A DNA stretch of 64,000 nucleotides from Halopseudomonas phragmitis (GCF_002056295.1 NZ_CP020100.1:1015501-1079500); one strand, 5' to 3'; shown: positions 21,271 through 30,045, counted from the first letter of the stretch. Numbers and translations: made by a program. The notes: generated from the letters alone by a model not told the origin.

Positions 21271-22221
21271 TTACTGGCTGTGCAGCAGCCGCCGCAAGCC
21301 GGACTCCAGCTCTTGGCGCTCAAGGGGCACGGTACTGATCAACTCCAGGCGGTTGTCATTGCGCCAGTCACTGACGCGCCAGTGCAAAGGTTCGGGCGCC
21401 AGGCAGTTGAAACTCATCCAGCCGGCCTCGGTATTGAAAATGCCCTTGGCCCGCAGCCAGTGTTGTTCAGCCAGCCATTGTGCCAGCGCTTGGCGTTGGA
21501 CCCTGAGCTGGGGATGCAGCCGCCAGCCGATGCTGTGAAAACCGTCCTGCTGACGCTGTAGACAGTGCCAGTCATCCTGGGTTTGCCACAATGGCAGCGG
21601 CGCCGGGCTGGCGTTCAATACAGGCGGTGGCTCGGCCCCAGGCTTTTTCTCGGCGGTTTGTGGCAGGCAGGCCAGCGCCAGAGCGCCGTGATCACAGCTC
21701 ACCTGTTCAATACCGCTCAACTCGCCAGGCAACTGAGGCGGCTGTGAGCAGTCACTGATCCGGTTCAATACCAGCAGCCCAGCTTGCGGCAGTGCGCTGG
21801 CCTGCGCCGGGGACAGCTTCAGAGGCTGGCGGGCATCGAGCACCATGATCAGCGGTTGCAGCTGCAGAACCCTGTCCCAGGGCGGCTGCTGCAATTGCTG
21901 CTGGAGCGTGGCGGGGTGACCCAGGCCGGAACACTCGATCAACAGCCGGTCAGGCCGGGCTCGGCGCAGCAGACGACTGAGACCGACTTGAAACGGTACG
22001 CCATTGACGCAGCATAGACAGCCGCCGGCGATATCGGCGATCTGCACGCCGCTCTCGGGTTGCTCCAGCAGCGCCGCATCAATGCCTAACTCACCGAACT
22101 CGTTGATCAACAGGGCCCAGCGCTCGTTCTCCGGACGCTGGCCGAGCAGATGGCGCAACAGGCTGGTCTTGCCGGCACCGAGCGGGCCGGCGATCAAGTG
22201 AGTGGGGATGGCGTTGAGCAT
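21271..22221 (-). CDS. COG0523 (CobW/YeiR-like) metallochaperone GTPase
   Basis: G3E-family P-loop GTPase of the group thought to deliver zinc under shortage. ATG at 22221 gives 316 residues beginning MLNAIPTHLIAGPLGAGKTS, with the P-loop at the N-terminus; the open frame continues upstream into the folE2 coding region and is not used. The diagnostic metal motif GGCLCCVNG (CxCC) is present, as are INEFGELGIDAALL and ECSGLGHPATL. The base-recognition motif is LNRISD in place of NKxD. It is divergent from folE2 and shares a Zur-like box at 22289-22301. That location strongly supports a zinc-homeostasis role over cobalamin synthesis. Confidence 0.9.
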   Translation of the reverse strand: MLNAIPTHLIAGPLGAGKTSLLRHLLGQRPENERWALLINEFGELGIDAALLEQPESGVQIADIAGGCLCCVNGVPFQVGLSRLLRRARPDRLLIECSGLGHPATLQQQLQQPPWDRVLQLQPLIMVLDARQPLKLSPAQASALPQAGLLVLNRISDCSQPPQLPGELSGIEQVSCDHGALALACLPQTAEKKPGAEPPPVLNASPAPLPLWQTQDDWHCLQRQQDGFHSIGWRLHPQLRVQRQALAQWLAEQHWLRAKGIFNTEAGWMSFNCLAPEPLHWRVSDWRNDNRLELISTVPLERQELESGLRRLLHSQ

Positions 22222-22288
22222 GGGGCTGATCCGTAGTGATAGCCAACAGCATACCTCAGTGCGCAGCTTGGGCTGAAATAATAAAAGT

Positions 22289-22301
22289 GTTATAACATAA
22301 C
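22289..22301. promoter_or_regulatory. Zur-like operator between the COG0523 gene and folE2
   Basis: GTTATAACATAAC at 22289-22301 fits the gammaproteobacterial Zur consensus GTTATANTATAAC at all but one position, and the outer arms GTTAT/ATAAC are perfect. It lies 16 bases before the folE2 start and 67 bases before the GTPase start, so it can control both. The same 13-mer occurs at 45848-45860. Confidence 0.8.
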
Positions 22302-22317
22302 CTTTTGTGAGGTCGCC

Positions 22318-23214
22318 ATGAATGCCAACACCCTGCCCGATATCGCTGCGCAACGGACCCAGATCGCGGCAACGCTCGACTGGGTCGGTATGGAGGCCGT
22401 TGCCGCCCGGGTAGTACTGGGTGACGATGTTGCTCCGTTGCTGATGAAGGCCGATGTCGGGGTTAATCTGCGCCAGGCTGAGGCCAAGGGGATCCACATG
22501 TCGCGTCTGTACCTGGCGCTCGACAGACTGGATCGCCAGCCGCTGACCGGGGCGTTCCTGGAGCAGCTCCTGCAGGAGTTTCTGGACAGCCACAGCGCCC
22601 TGGCCGATCAGGCGACACTAAGCCTGCATGGCGAACTGCCCCTGCGTAGGCCAGCGCTGGTCAGCCCGCTGGCTGGCTGGAAGGCTTACCCGCTGGTTGT
22701 GCATGGTCGACTGGGGCCGCAGGGGTTCCACGTGGAACTAGGGTTACAGGTGGCCTATTCATCGACCTGTCCGTGCTCAGCCGCCCTGGCTCGGCAACTG
22801 ATCCAGCAGCGTTTTGCCGAGGACTTCAGCAGCCGTGAGCTGAACCATGCCGCTGTGCTTGACTGGCTGGGCAGCCCACAGGGCATTGTCGCCACACCAC
22901 ACAGCCAGCGTAGCCAAGCTCATGTACAGGTCCGGCTGCCTGCACGTTTCGAGCGCTTGCCTATGGTGGAACTGGTTGAGCGGATCGAACAGGCGCTGGG
23001 TACTGCGGTGCAGACTGCGGTCAAGCGCGCCGACGAGCAGGCCTTCGCCTTGGCCAATGGTCAGAATCTGATGTTCTGCGAAGATGCCGCCAGGCGGCTG
23101 CATGCCAGTCTGCGGGATTGGTCGTTGATTGAGGGCTTCACGTTACGGGTGGTGCATGCTGAAAGTCTGCATGACCACGATGCGGTGGCCAGGGCCAGCT
23201 CTAACTGGCGCTGA
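22318..23214 (+). CDS. folE2: GTP cyclohydrolase FolE2 (metal-flexible type IB)
   Basis: First step of tetrahydrofolate (and deazapurine) synthesis. FolE2 works without zinc and commonly replaces zinc-dependent FolE when Zur is de-repressed. The 298 residues show TLDWVGMEAVAA, the GIHMSRLY block, the active-site segment SSTCPCSAALARQ (C151, C153) and C-terminal NGQNLMFCEDAARRLHASL. The ATG at 22318 follows a Zur-like operator and a gtgagg ribosome-binding site. Codons 137-141 (FHVEL) contain a perfect parS core, so the gene also serves as a chromosome segregation site. Confidence 0.95.
   Translation: MNANTLPDIAAQRTQIAATLDWVGMEAVAARVVLGDDVAPLLMKADVGVNLRQAEAKGIHMSRLYLALDRLDRQPLTGAFLEQLLQEFLDSHSALADQATLSLHGELPLRRPALVSPLAGWKAYPLVVHGRLGPQGFHVELGLQVAYSSTCPCSAALARQLIQQRFAEDFSSRELNHAAVLDWLGSPQGIVATPHSQRSQAHVQVRLPARFERLPMVELVERIEQALGTAVQTAVKRADEQAFALANGQNLMFCEDAARRLHASLRDWSLIEGFTLRVVHAESLHDHDAVARASSNWR
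22725..22738. other. parS: parS centromere-like site inside folE2
   Basis: GTTCCACGTGGAAC is a perfect 14-base palindrome and the core of the pseudomonad parS consensus TGTTCCACGTGGAACA (14 of 16 bases; the outer two positions differ). It is about 12.5 kb from the end of parB and 17 kb from the DnaA-box cluster, in the expected range for origin-proximal parS sites. I found no second copy in the window. Confidence 0.85.
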
Positions 23215-23217
23215 CGA

Positions 23218-23565
23218 TCAGTCGAGCAGCAGGCCGATCTGGCGACGCTTGGGCAGCTTGCGTACCACCAGTTGATGGGCTTCCTTAAGCCGCTGGCGTA
23301 ACTCGGCTTCAGGTAGCGGATAGGGATAGCTCAAGGTAACCCAGTGAGCCCGGGCCAGGTAGGGGGCCGGGCTGACGCCAGGGCGATCGCAATAGCCCAG
23401 AAACAGGTCATCGGCTACCTTGAGCGAGCAACTGTGATCATGCACATCAATCAGCGCGAACATCTTGTTGTCCGCGACCGAGAACACCCGGTAATTGCCC
23501 CATTTGATATCCTCGCGTACGCCCGGCAGATGCAGGCACAGCGAGGCAAGCTCACTGTCGGTCAT
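23218..23565 (-). CDS. MmcQ/YjbR family protein
   Basis: A 115-residue protein of the MmcQ/YjbR (DUF419) fold. Recognisable blocks are the PGVREDIKWGNYRVFSVADNKMFALID segment, LKVADDL, and WVTLSYPYPLPEAELRQRLKEAHQLVVRKLPKR at the C-terminus. Family members have a cyclic split-barrel like that of DNA-binding proteins, but their biological role is not established. It overlaps the DUF3301 gene upstream by 4 bases (ATGA), so the two are translated together. Convergent with folE2. Confidence 0.87.
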   Translation of the reverse strand: MTDSELASLCLHLPGVREDIKWGNYRVFSVADNKMFALIDVHDHSCSLKVADDLFLGYCDRPGVSPAPYLARAHWVTLSYPYPLPEAELRQRLKEAHQLVVRKLPKRRQIGLLLD

Positions 23566-23933
23566 CGCAGCGGTCGCACATTGTCGTGATAGTTGTGGGG
23601 CGGTGGGTTGTCGTCCCCAGGGAAAGGATGCGGTGCCAGTTCGATATGCTGGAGCTGGTTACCATGCAACTCGATGTGGCCGTTGTAGCGCCGTTCGCCG
23701 GTAACTGTGAACTCGAACCCGTAGCGCCGCACCCAGCCCCAGCGTCCATGTCGATTGCGCCCCAGGCGCAGCCGGGTCAGGGCGATGCTTTCGTCCAGCA
23801 GTTGCACGTCGGTTTTGGCACAATGCTGGCGTACCAGGCCCAGCGCCCGGTCGCGCAAGCCCAGGCCACGCCATAGCCAGGTGCCGATCGCTGCCGCCAG
23901 CAGTAACAGGGCGACATGGCCCAGATCGAACAT
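23562..23933 (-). CDS. DUF3301 membrane-anchored protein
   Basis: A 123-residue protein with one N-terminal membrane segment (GHVALLLLAAAIGTWLW) followed by a soluble domain with the DUF3301 pattern: LGLRDRALGLVRQHCAKTDVQLLDESIALTRLRLGR, then RRYGFEFTVTGERRYNGHIELHGNQL. Function is unknown; the family is common in gammaproteobacteria. First gene of a two-gene unit with the MmcQ/YjbR protein. Confidence 0.82.
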   Translation of the reverse strand: MFDLGHVALLLLAAAIGTWLWRGLGLRDRALGLVRQHCAKTDVQLLDESIALTRLRLGRNRHGRWGWVRRYGFEFTVTGERRYNGHIELHGNQLQHIELAPHPFPGDDNPPPHNYHDNVRPLR

Positions 23934-24029
23934 GGAAACCCCTTTCGTTGTGGTAAAGATCAGACTCTATCCTACAACTGAGCACTCGGGGATGCACTTG
24001 CACTTGATCGGTACTTGGTTATAGAAAGC

Positions 24030-24722
24030 TCAGACCGGCGTGACCGACAGCACCCGGATGCGCCCAGGCTCAGGGTAGTGCCAACGCACATTGATATCCC
24101 AGAAGCGCACCCCGTAGACCCGCTCCGGGCCAGGCTGCTGATAGGCAGGTTTGGGGTCCTGGGTCAGGCACTGCTCGATCAACTCCTGGACTGGCTGGTG
24201 CAAGCGACTGGCCTCGACATCGGCCTGGACCAGAGCCTCGGGACTCCAGCTCACAGGAATCAGGGCTGGCGGTTGCTCGGCCAGGTGATTGTAGGCCGGT
24301 GCAACGCTATCGGCATAGGGTACATAGGGTTTGATATCCAGAACCGGGGTGCCATCAAGCAGGTCGATTCCGGAGAGCAGCAGACGGCCGGGCTCAATGG
24401 CTTCGAGCTTGACCACCGATTGACCGATCGGGTTGGGCCTATGGGTCGAGCGGCTGGCGAACACACCGATGCGCTGATTGCCACCCAGGCGCGGTGGGCG
24501 CACCCGCAGATGCTCAGGACCGCTGGCAGCGGCGTGAAATACGAACAGCAGCCACAGATGACTGATCCCTTCCAGCCCTTGCAGCGCCTCTGGCTGGTCA
24601 AACGGCGGGTATAGCTCGAGGACTGCGCGGGCAGCCGGCGCCAGGCTTGGCTGGCGCGGGATCGCGAATTTCTCAGCGAAGCAGGAGTGCACTACGCCGA
24701 TAGGTTCGAAACAGTAGCTCAT
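24030..24722 (-). CDS. trmO: tRNA (N6-threonylcarbamoyladenosine37-N6)-methyltransferase TrmO (TsaA)
   Basis: SAM-dependent enzyme that methylates t6A37 of some threonine tRNAs to m6t6A. The 230 residues open with the typical FEPIGVVHSCFAEKFAIPRQP and contain ISHLWLLFVFH, the hallmark GVFASRSTHRPNPIGQSVVKLE, and GIDLLDGTPVLDIKPYVPYAD. The C-terminal segment ERVYGVRFWDINVRWHYP is also family specific. Its start overlaps the end of the hydrolase gene upstream by 4 bases. Confidence 0.95.
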   Translation of the reverse strand: MSYCFEPIGVVHSCFAEKFAIPRQPSLAPAARAVLELYPPFDQPEALQGLEGISHLWLLFVFHAAASGPEHLRVRPPRLGGNQRIGVFASRSTHRPNPIGQSVVKLEAIEPGRLLLSGIDLLDGTPVLDIKPYVPYADSVAPAYNHLAEQPPALIPVSWSPEALVQADVEASRLHQPVQELIEQCLTQDPKPAYQQPGPERVYGVRFWDINVRWHYPEPGRIRVLSVTPV

Positions 24723-25648
24723 GCTGGCAGCGGCGGGATACTGTCAGGGTGATCTGGTGTCACGAAGTGACTACCCCCTTCCACTTCGATGACCTGGAGA
24801 TTTTCGGCCTGACGGGCACTGGCCAGCATGGCCGCTGGTTGCAGAACCCGGTCATGTCCCGGGACCAGGATTGCGCCGCTTTTGACATGGGCAAACAGTT
24901 CACTGCCGTGCTCTTCCATCCAGTTGGCCATATCCTTGAGATTGGCCAGCATGGTGCGGCAGCGTTTGGGGTTGAAGGGCACCCCCATGATCAGCTCACG
25001 CTTGCGCGGGTTGTCCAGCGGACCCCAAATTTTGCGGTTGCGCTCGGAGATCGGCTGCTGTTGCCAGAGCAGCAGCAGATAGGGCATCAACCACAGTGCT
25101 GGGCCTGGAATCCGAGTATAAGGTTGGCCCTGGGGCAGTACCGGCGCTTCGAGCAGTACCTCGACCTGCTCGAACAGATCAGGGCGCTGGCGAGCCGCTT
25201 CGAGCGTCACGGCGCCGCCGCGTGAATGGCCATGGACGCGGATCAGATCAGTGCTGACCAGATGCGCCAGGGCCTGATTCAGTACGCTGGCGTCGTAGGC
25301 AATGGTGCCGAGAGGGTATTGCGGTGTACTGGCCCAGGAAGCCTGCTGGAAGCGCGGATCATTGACCGGCACATGGTAGTCGCCGCTGGTCAGCATGATC
25401 AGCTCGATCTCAGGATCCTGATAGAACTCGGTGAAATACAGGAAGTTTTCCATGAAGCCTGGCATCACTATCACGCTGCAGCGCGGATTGGCCGAGCGTC
25501 GGCGGGCAATCACCGCTTCGCCAACCTGATACAGCTCGCCGTCGAAGTCCATGGCCTGCTGCTGCGGAATTTCCTTGTCCAGCAACCAGCGGCGCAGATA
25601 CACGACGATCAATATGGTCAGGCCGATCAGTCCAAGCAGTATGTCCAT
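24719..25648 (-). CDS. Membrane-anchored alpha/beta hydrolase
   Basis: Serine hydrolase fold of unknown substrate. ATG at 25648 gives 309 residues with an N-terminal membrane anchor (ILLGLIGLTILIVVYL); an earlier in-frame start at 25717 would precede this anchor with an unlikely 23-residue extension. The nucleophile elbow is GHSRGG and the late catalytic histidine is in GGSHFV; the acid is probably the aspartate in VPGHDRV. Upstream of trmO with ATGA overlap. Lipase, esterase or thioesterase activity cannot be decided from sequence. Confidence 0.8.
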   Translation of the reverse strand: MDILLGLIGLTILIVVYLRRWLLDKEIPQQQAMDFDGELYQVGEAVIARRRSANPRCSVIVMPGFMENFLYFTEFYQDPEIELIMLTSGDYHVPVNDPRFQQASWASTPQYPLGTIAYDASVLNQALAHLVSTDLIRVHGHSRGGAVTLEAARQRPDLFEQVEVLLEAPVLPQGQPYTRIPGPALWLMPYLLLLWQQQPISERNRKIWGPLDNPRKRELIMGVPFNPKRCRTMLANLKDMANWMEEHGSELFAHVKSGAILVPGHDRVLQPAAMLASARQAENLQVIEVEGGSHFVTPDHPDSIPPLPA

Positions 25649-25732
25649 TGGGGCTCCCGAAACGGTGATTGTAGAGTGACAGCATAATGGATCACCGGCA
25701 CTGGGCTGGTCACCCATGCGGGGGATGGTCGG

Positions 25733-26257
25733 TCATTCGCCGTCGTAAATCCAGACCCGTTCGGCGTCGAAGCGGTAACTGGCATCGGCCAGCTCGTTGC
25801 TGCTTTGCTCGACATGCAGGGTGCCACTGATCCAGAAGGCATCGTAAAGATCGTCGATGGCAATGCCCCTGGGGTAGTCAACCAGAATGATCTGGTTGGG
25901 TGGCGGTGGTGGTACATGGATACAGGCGCCGGCATAGGGGACCAGGAAAAAACTGGTGAAAAGCCCGCGTTCGTTGGTTTGCAGCGGTACCGGAAAGCCG
26001 GCGATTCGTGCCTGCTGGCCGTCCAGTTCGGCCACTACCCGGGTCGAATACATCACCTCGGGCAGGCTGTCATCGCGCTGGCGCAGGCTTTCGCTAAAGG
26101 TACCCGGCGCCTCTTCGGTCCAGTCGTGATCGATCTCCGGCATATCCAGCAGCGCCTGATAATCCTCTTCCGGCAACAGGTCGAGCCAGTCGAGGGTTTT
26201 CGGGGTGGCCTGGGCCAGCAAGGGCAGGCAGATCAGCAAGAACAACCAATGGCGCAT
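25733..26257 (-). CDS. Exported DUF3299 family protein
   Basis: A 174-residue protein with a signal peptide (MRHWLFLLICLPLLAQA). The mature part starts with an acidic LDWLDLLPEEDYQALLDMPEIDH segment and continues with the DUF3299 core, including AGFPVPLQTNERGLFTSFFLVPY and GACIHVPPPPPNQIILVDY. DUF3299 proteins are often near ABC-type export or copper-related genes, but no such neighbours are present. Function unknown; periplasmic location inferred. Confidence 0.85.
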   Translation of the reverse strand: MRHWLFLLICLPLLAQATPKTLDWLDLLPEEDYQALLDMPEIDHDWTEEAPGTFSESLRQRDDSLPEVMYSTRVVAELDGQQARIAGFPVPLQTNERGLFTSFFLVPYAGACIHVPPPPPNQIILVDYPRGIAIDDLYDAFWISGTLHVEQSSNELADASYRFDAERVWIYDGE

Positions 26258-26347
26258 AGGGTCGGCTCGGTGTCAGTGGGTGTGGAAACTGAGACATAGA
26301 ATCAGGGTCGCAGTTTCACTGATCACAGCCGGCTTGACCAGTACGAC

Positions 26348-27433
26348 TTAGCCCTTGTCGATCAACTGCAGCACGTCATCAATGCGAGCCTGCAACACGG
26401 CTGAATCGCTGCAGCGCAGGGTTGCATGGCCAACCTTGCGGCCGGCCTTGAAGGCCTTGCCGTAGTGGTGCAGGTGGCAGTCGGCGAGAGCGGTGACTTG
26501 CTCGACCGGCGGCACGCTGCCGATGAAGTTGATCATCGCGCTTTCACCGACCTTGGCAGTCGAGCCCAGCGGCAGGCCGGCGATGGCGCGCAGGTGATTC
26601 TCGAACTGGCTGCACTCGGCGCCTTCAATGGTCCAGTGTCCGGAGTTGTGGACCCGGGGCGCGATTTCATTGGCTTTCAGACCGCCGTCGACTTCGAAAA
26701 ACTCGAAGGCCAGCACGCCGACATAATTGAGCTTGTCCAGCACCCGGCTGGCATAGTCTTCGGCCAGGCTTTGCAGCGGGTGGTTGGTGCTGGCCACCGA
26801 CAGCCGCAGGATGCCCTGTTCGTGACTGTTGTGGACCAGCGGGTAGCAGCAGGTCTGGCCATCGCGGCCACGTACGGCGATCAGTGACACCTCGCCGGTG
26901 AAAGGTACGAAGCCTTCAAGAATGCAGGGGACGCTGCCCAGCTCGGCAAAGGCGCCGTCAACGTCCTCGGGGTGACGCAGGACTTTCTGGCCCTTGCCGT
27001 CATAGCCCAGGGTGCGGGTCTTGAGTACGGCTGGCAGGCCAATGCGTTTGACCGCGGCATCCAGATTGTCCTGCGACTGGATATCGGCGAACTCGGGGGT
27101 CGGTACCCCCAGATCCTGGAACATCGACTTTTCAAACCAGCGATCACGGGCGATGCGCAGGGCTTCGGCGCTGGGATAAACCGGTACGAACTGGGACAGA
27201 AAGGCGACGGTTTCGGCTGGTACGCTTTCGAACTCGAAGGTCACCAGATCGACTTCATCGGCCAGTTGGCGCAGATGGTCACGATCACCGTAGTCGGCCC
27301 GAATATGCTCACCCAGGGCCTGGGCGCAGGCATCCGGCGCAGGGTCGAGAAAGGCGAATTGCTGGCCCAGCGGGGTGCCAGCCAGGGCCAGCATGCGTCC
27401 GAGTTGTCCACCACCAATAACGCCGATCTTCAT
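26348..27433 (-). CDS. purK: N5-carboxyaminoimidazole ribonucleotide synthase PurK
   Basis: ATP-grasp enzyme that joins bicarbonate to AIR in purine synthesis. The 361 residues begin MKIGVIGGGQLGRMLALAG and show the ATP-grasp blocks LKTRTLGYDGKGQKVL, ILEGFVPFTGEVSLIAVRG and the late EIAPRVHNSGHWTIEGAECSQFENHLRAI. It is 10 bases downstream of purE and co-transcribed with it. Notable for local context: it uses bicarbonate, as does the pyruvate carboxylase encoded a few kilobases away. Confidence 0.97.
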   Translation of the reverse strand: MKIGVIGGGQLGRMLALAGTPLGQQFAFLDPAPDACAQALGEHIRADYGDRDHLRQLADEVDLVTFEFESVPAETVAFLSQFVPVYPSAEALRIARDRWFEKSMFQDLGVPTPEFADIQSQDNLDAAVKRIGLPAVLKTRTLGYDGKGQKVLRHPEDVDGAFAELGSVPCILEGFVPFTGEVSLIAVRGRDGQTCCYPLVHNSHEQGILRLSVASTNHPLQSLAEDYASRVLDKLNYVGVLAFEFFEVDGGLKANEIAPRVHNSGHWTIEGAECSQFENHLRAIAGLPLGSTAKVGESAMINFIGSVPPVEQVTALADCHLHHYGKAFKAGRKVGHATLRCSDSAVLQARIDDVLQLIDKG

Positions 27434-27443
27434 GGTTCTTTCC

Positions 27444-27935
27444 TCAGGCCTGACGCGGGTCGGGATTGTCCAGCACGGTTTCGGTCTGGCGGGCGCGGAA
27501 CTGCTTCAGCGCCTGGTGAAATTGCGGGTGCTTGGCGCCGAGGATACTGGCTGACAGCAGCGCGGCGTTGATCGCCCCGGCCTTGCCGATCGCCAGGGTA
27601 GCCACCGGTACGCCGGCTGGCATCTGCACGATCGACAGCAGCGAGTCGACCCCGGACAGCATCGACGACTGCACCGGTACGCCGAGTACCGGCAGATGGG
27701 TCTTGGCCGCACACATGCCAGGCAGATGCGCGGCGCCGCCAGCACCGGCGATGATCACCTCGATGCCGCGCTCTTCGGCCTGTTCGGCGTACTGGAACAG
27801 CAGATCCGGAGTGCGGTGGGCCGAGACTACTTTGACCTCGTAGGGGATGCCCAGTTGTTCCAGCATGTCGGCCGTATGGCTCAGGGTCGACCAGTCGGAT
27901 TTGGAGCCCATGATCACGCCAACCAGTGCGGTCAT
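27444..27935 (-). CDS. purE: N5-carboxyaminoimidazole ribonucleotide mutase PurE
   Basis: Moves the carboxyl group of N5-CAIR to carbon 4 in purine synthesis. The 163 residues hold the active-site motifs [47 protein letters not shown] and [20 protein letters not shown]. Class I (bacterial) PurE by length and partner. First gene of the purEK pair, with a TATAAT element upstream. Confidence 0.97.
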   Translation of the reverse strand: MTALVGVIMGSKSDWSTLSHTADMLEQLGIPYEVKVVSAHRTPDLLFQYAEQAEERGIEVIIAGAGGAAHLPGMCAAKTHLPVLGVPVQSSMLSGVDSLLSIVQMPAGVPVATLAIGKAGAINAALLSASILGAKHPQFHQALKQFRARQTETVLDNPDPRQA

Positions 27936-27992
27936 CGTTCGCTGCCTCGCTCAAAGGCCCGCCAGGCGGCGGACGGAAATGAAAAGCCGGAC

Positions 27993-27998
27993 ATTATA
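27993..27998 (-). promoter_or_regulatory. -10 element of purEK
   Basis: On the minus strand the sequence reads gcgTATAATgtc, a perfect -10 hexamer 58 bases before the purE start. The -35 region is not close to consensus. A PurR box was not recognised. Confidence 0.5.
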
Positions 27999-28033
27999 CG
28001 CGAACAATGATACTAAACCACATAAGCCGGTGG

Positions 28034-28336
28034 TCAGAACTTCTCCGCCCTCAGCACCTCGACCTGGCTCAGCCAGCAAACCATGGCGAAGTTATCGTAG
28101 TAGCGCTCTTGCAGGTGGCGGGCGATGTGCTCGGCCAGCTCGCGGTTGCAAATCACTTCCAGGCGAATATTGCCATCGGTGTCCCAGTCGGCGCTGCGGA
28201 TGCCGCGGGTGCCGCTGCCGCGGGCGTCGGACAACGTCCAGCCGGGAGCGCCGAGCTGTTCCAGATCCCTGATCAGGCGATTTTCCAGGGCCGCTTCACA
28301 GATCAGGGTTAGCAGGGTACGGGTTGGCAGTTCCAT
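28034..28336 (-). CDS. sbtB: PII-like regulator of SbtA (SbtB family)
   Basis: A 100-residue PII-fold protein. Conserved blocks are LLTLICEAALENRLIRDLEQLGAPGWTLSDARGSGTRGIRS and NIRLEVICNRELAEHIARHLQERYYDNFAMVCWL, which is the SbtB pattern. In cyanobacteria, SbtB binds adenine nucleotides (including cyclic AMP) and controls the bicarbonate transporter SbtA. The redox loop of some cyanobacterial forms (a C-terminal CGPxGC) is absent. It starts 10 bases after the SbtA-like gene ends, so the two are co-transcribed. Confidence 0.85.
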   Translation of the reverse strand: MELPTRTLLTLICEAALENRLIRDLEQLGAPGWTLSDARGSGTRGIRSADWDTDGNIRLEVICNRELAEHIARHLQERYYDNFAMVCWLSQVEVLRAEKF

Positions 28337-28346
28337 GTCGAACTCC

Positions 28347-29279
28347 TCAGGCGGCCAGCCATTCGGCCAGCGACAGATACAGGGGGATGCCCACCAGTAT
28401 ATTGAATGGGAAGGTGATACCCAGCGAAGCGGTCAGTGACAGCGCCGGGTTGGCTTCCGGCAGAGCCAGACGCATGGCCGCCGGTACCGCGATATAGGAG
28501 CCGCTGGCGCCGAGAGTGGCGAGCACGGTCATGCCGCCAACCGACAGTCCCATGGCGTGGCCGAGCAGGGCGCCAAGCAGGGCGCCGAGCAGCGGGAACA
28601 GCAAGGCGAAGATGATCAGGCGCACGCCAGTCGTGCGCAGGCTGCCCAGATGGCGTGAAGCGATCAGGCCCATTTCCAGCAGGAAGAACGCCAATACCGG
28701 TTTGAACATGCTGGTATACAGTGGCTCCAGTGGCTTGATGCCTTCCTTGCCAGCCAGCAGGCCGATCACCAGGCCGCCGAGCAGCAGCATGATGCTCTTG
28801 CCTAGAAAGACTTCATGGCCGAGGGCTTTCCAGTCAGTATCGCGGCTGACGCCTTTGGCCAGCAGGATACCGACGATGATCGCCGGCACTTCCAGCACCG
28901 CGACGAACAGCGGCATGTAGCTTTCAAAGACGATCTCGCGGGCCAGCAAGTAGGCGATTACCACCGCGAAGGTCCCGGCGCTGACTGAGCCATAGTGGGC
29001 GGCGATACTGGCGGCATCGGTACGGCCGAAACGCAGTGCGCGCAGCAGTGGGAAAGCCAGTAAAGGCAGCACTATACCGAAGGCCAGTACCGCCAGGGTC
29101 TGGCCGAGCAGCGCCGGACTGGCTTGAGCGGCCAGCTCGACCCCGCCGTGCAGACCGATGGCCAGCAGCAGGATGATTGACAGGGTTTCGTATAGTGCCG
29201 GTGGCAGTTTCAGTTCGCTCTTCACCAGTCCGGCTACCAGGCCGAAGACGAAGAACAGGACAACGGGATCCCAACCCAT
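28347..29279 (-). CDS. sbtA: Sodium-dependent bicarbonate transporter, SbtA family
   Basis: A 310-residue membrane protein with about ten helices and the SbtA (DUF897) signatures IAAHYGSVSAGTFAVVIAYL and LGASGSYIAVPAAMRLALPEANP. The family includes the high-affinity Na+/HCO3- symporter of cyanobacteria; heterotroph members are less studied. It is followed by an SbtB-like gene and preceded on the same strand by carbonic anhydrase and pyruvate carboxylase genes, which supports bicarbonate as substrate. Confidence 0.88.
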   Translation of the reverse strand: MGWDPVVLFFVFGLVAGLVKSELKLPPALYETLSIILLLAIGLHGGVELAAQASPALLGQTLAVLAFGIVLPLLAFPLLRALRFGRTDAASIAAHYGSVSAGTFAVVIAYLLAREIVFESYMPLFVAVLEVPAIIVGILLAKGVSRDTDWKALGHEVFLGKSIMLLLGGLVIGLLAGKEGIKPLEPLYTSMFKPVLAFFLLEMGLIASRHLGSLRTTGVRLIIFALLFPLLGALLGALLGHAMGLSVGGMTVLATLGASGSYIAVPAAMRLALPEANPALSLTASLGITFPFNILVGIPLYLSLAEWLAA

Positions 29280-29337
29280 GGGGTAACTCCTGTTAGGGCT
29301 GCAAGGCTAAGGTCTGCAAGGTCAGTGTAGTCATGCT

Positions 29338-30045
29338 TCAGCGCTGCTGCGGATACCGGGCCCGGGGCGTGGCCATGGGCAGCGATTCATCGTCCAGCGG
29401 GCGGAACTCGCCGCGCTCGGCATCGTAGGCGCGGATACGACAGGTCTCGATATCGTAAACCCAGCCATGGATGAACAACTCGCCGCTGGCCAGTCGGGCG
29501 GCGACCGAGGGGTGGGTGCTCAGGTGATTGAGCTGGGCCACCACATTTTCCTCAGTCAGCAGTTCAAGCATCGAGTCGGCCGAACAGCAGGCGCAGTTTT
29601 GCTGAACCACCTCTTTGGCGACCTCGGCGTGACGCAGCCAGGCTTTTACCGTGGGCATGCGCTCCAGCTCGGCAGGGTTGAGCACGGCCTTCATCGCGCC
29701 GCAGTCAGAATGGCCGCAGACGATGATGTGATGTACTCCCAGGGCCATGACCGCGAACTCGATGGCGGTCGAGACCCCACCCATCATCTGCCCGTAGGCC
29801 GGGACCACGTTGCCGACGTTGCGGGTGACGAACAGATCGCCGGGAGCGCTTTGGGTGATCAGTTCCGGCACTACCCGCGAGTCGGCGCAGGTGATGAACA
29901 TGACCTTGGGTGCCTGCTCGTGGGCCAGTTTGTGGAACAGTTCCCGCTGCTCTGGGTACACCTGATCGTGAAAGTACTTGTGGCCGTCGACGATCTTGCG
30001 CAGTGACAGTGCTGCCGGTTCTGGCAGATCCTCAAGTTTGTCCAT
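29338..30045 (-). CDS. Beta-class carbonic anhydrase
   Basis: Interconverts CO2 and bicarbonate in the cytoplasm. The 235 residues carry the zinc ligands C53 (ITCADSRV), H112 and C115 (CGHSDCGAMKA), with the D55/R57 catalytic dyad. GDLFVTRNVGNVVP is typical of the family. It sits between pyruvate carboxylase and the SbtA-like transporter on the same strand, 33 bases after pycB ends, so it may keep the bicarbonate pool available for carboxylation. Confidence 0.95.
   Translation of the reverse strand: MDKLEDLPEPAALSLRKIVDGHKYFHDQVYPEQRELFHKLAHEQAPKVMFITCADSRVVPELITQSAPGDLFVTRNVGNVVPAYGQMMGGVSTAIEFAVMALGVHHIIVCGHSDCGAMKAVLNPAELERMPTVKAWLRHAEVAKEVVQQNCACCSADSMLELLTEENVVAQLNHLSTHPSVAARLASGELFIHGWVYDIETCRIRAYDAERGEFRPLDDESLPMATPRARYPQQR

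Noticed and set aside
21271-22593. COG0523 protein extended by about 124 residues to a start at 22593
   Set aside because: The extension lies antisense to folE2 and is unlike any family N-terminus; the P-loop comes 13 residues after ATG 22221, as expected.
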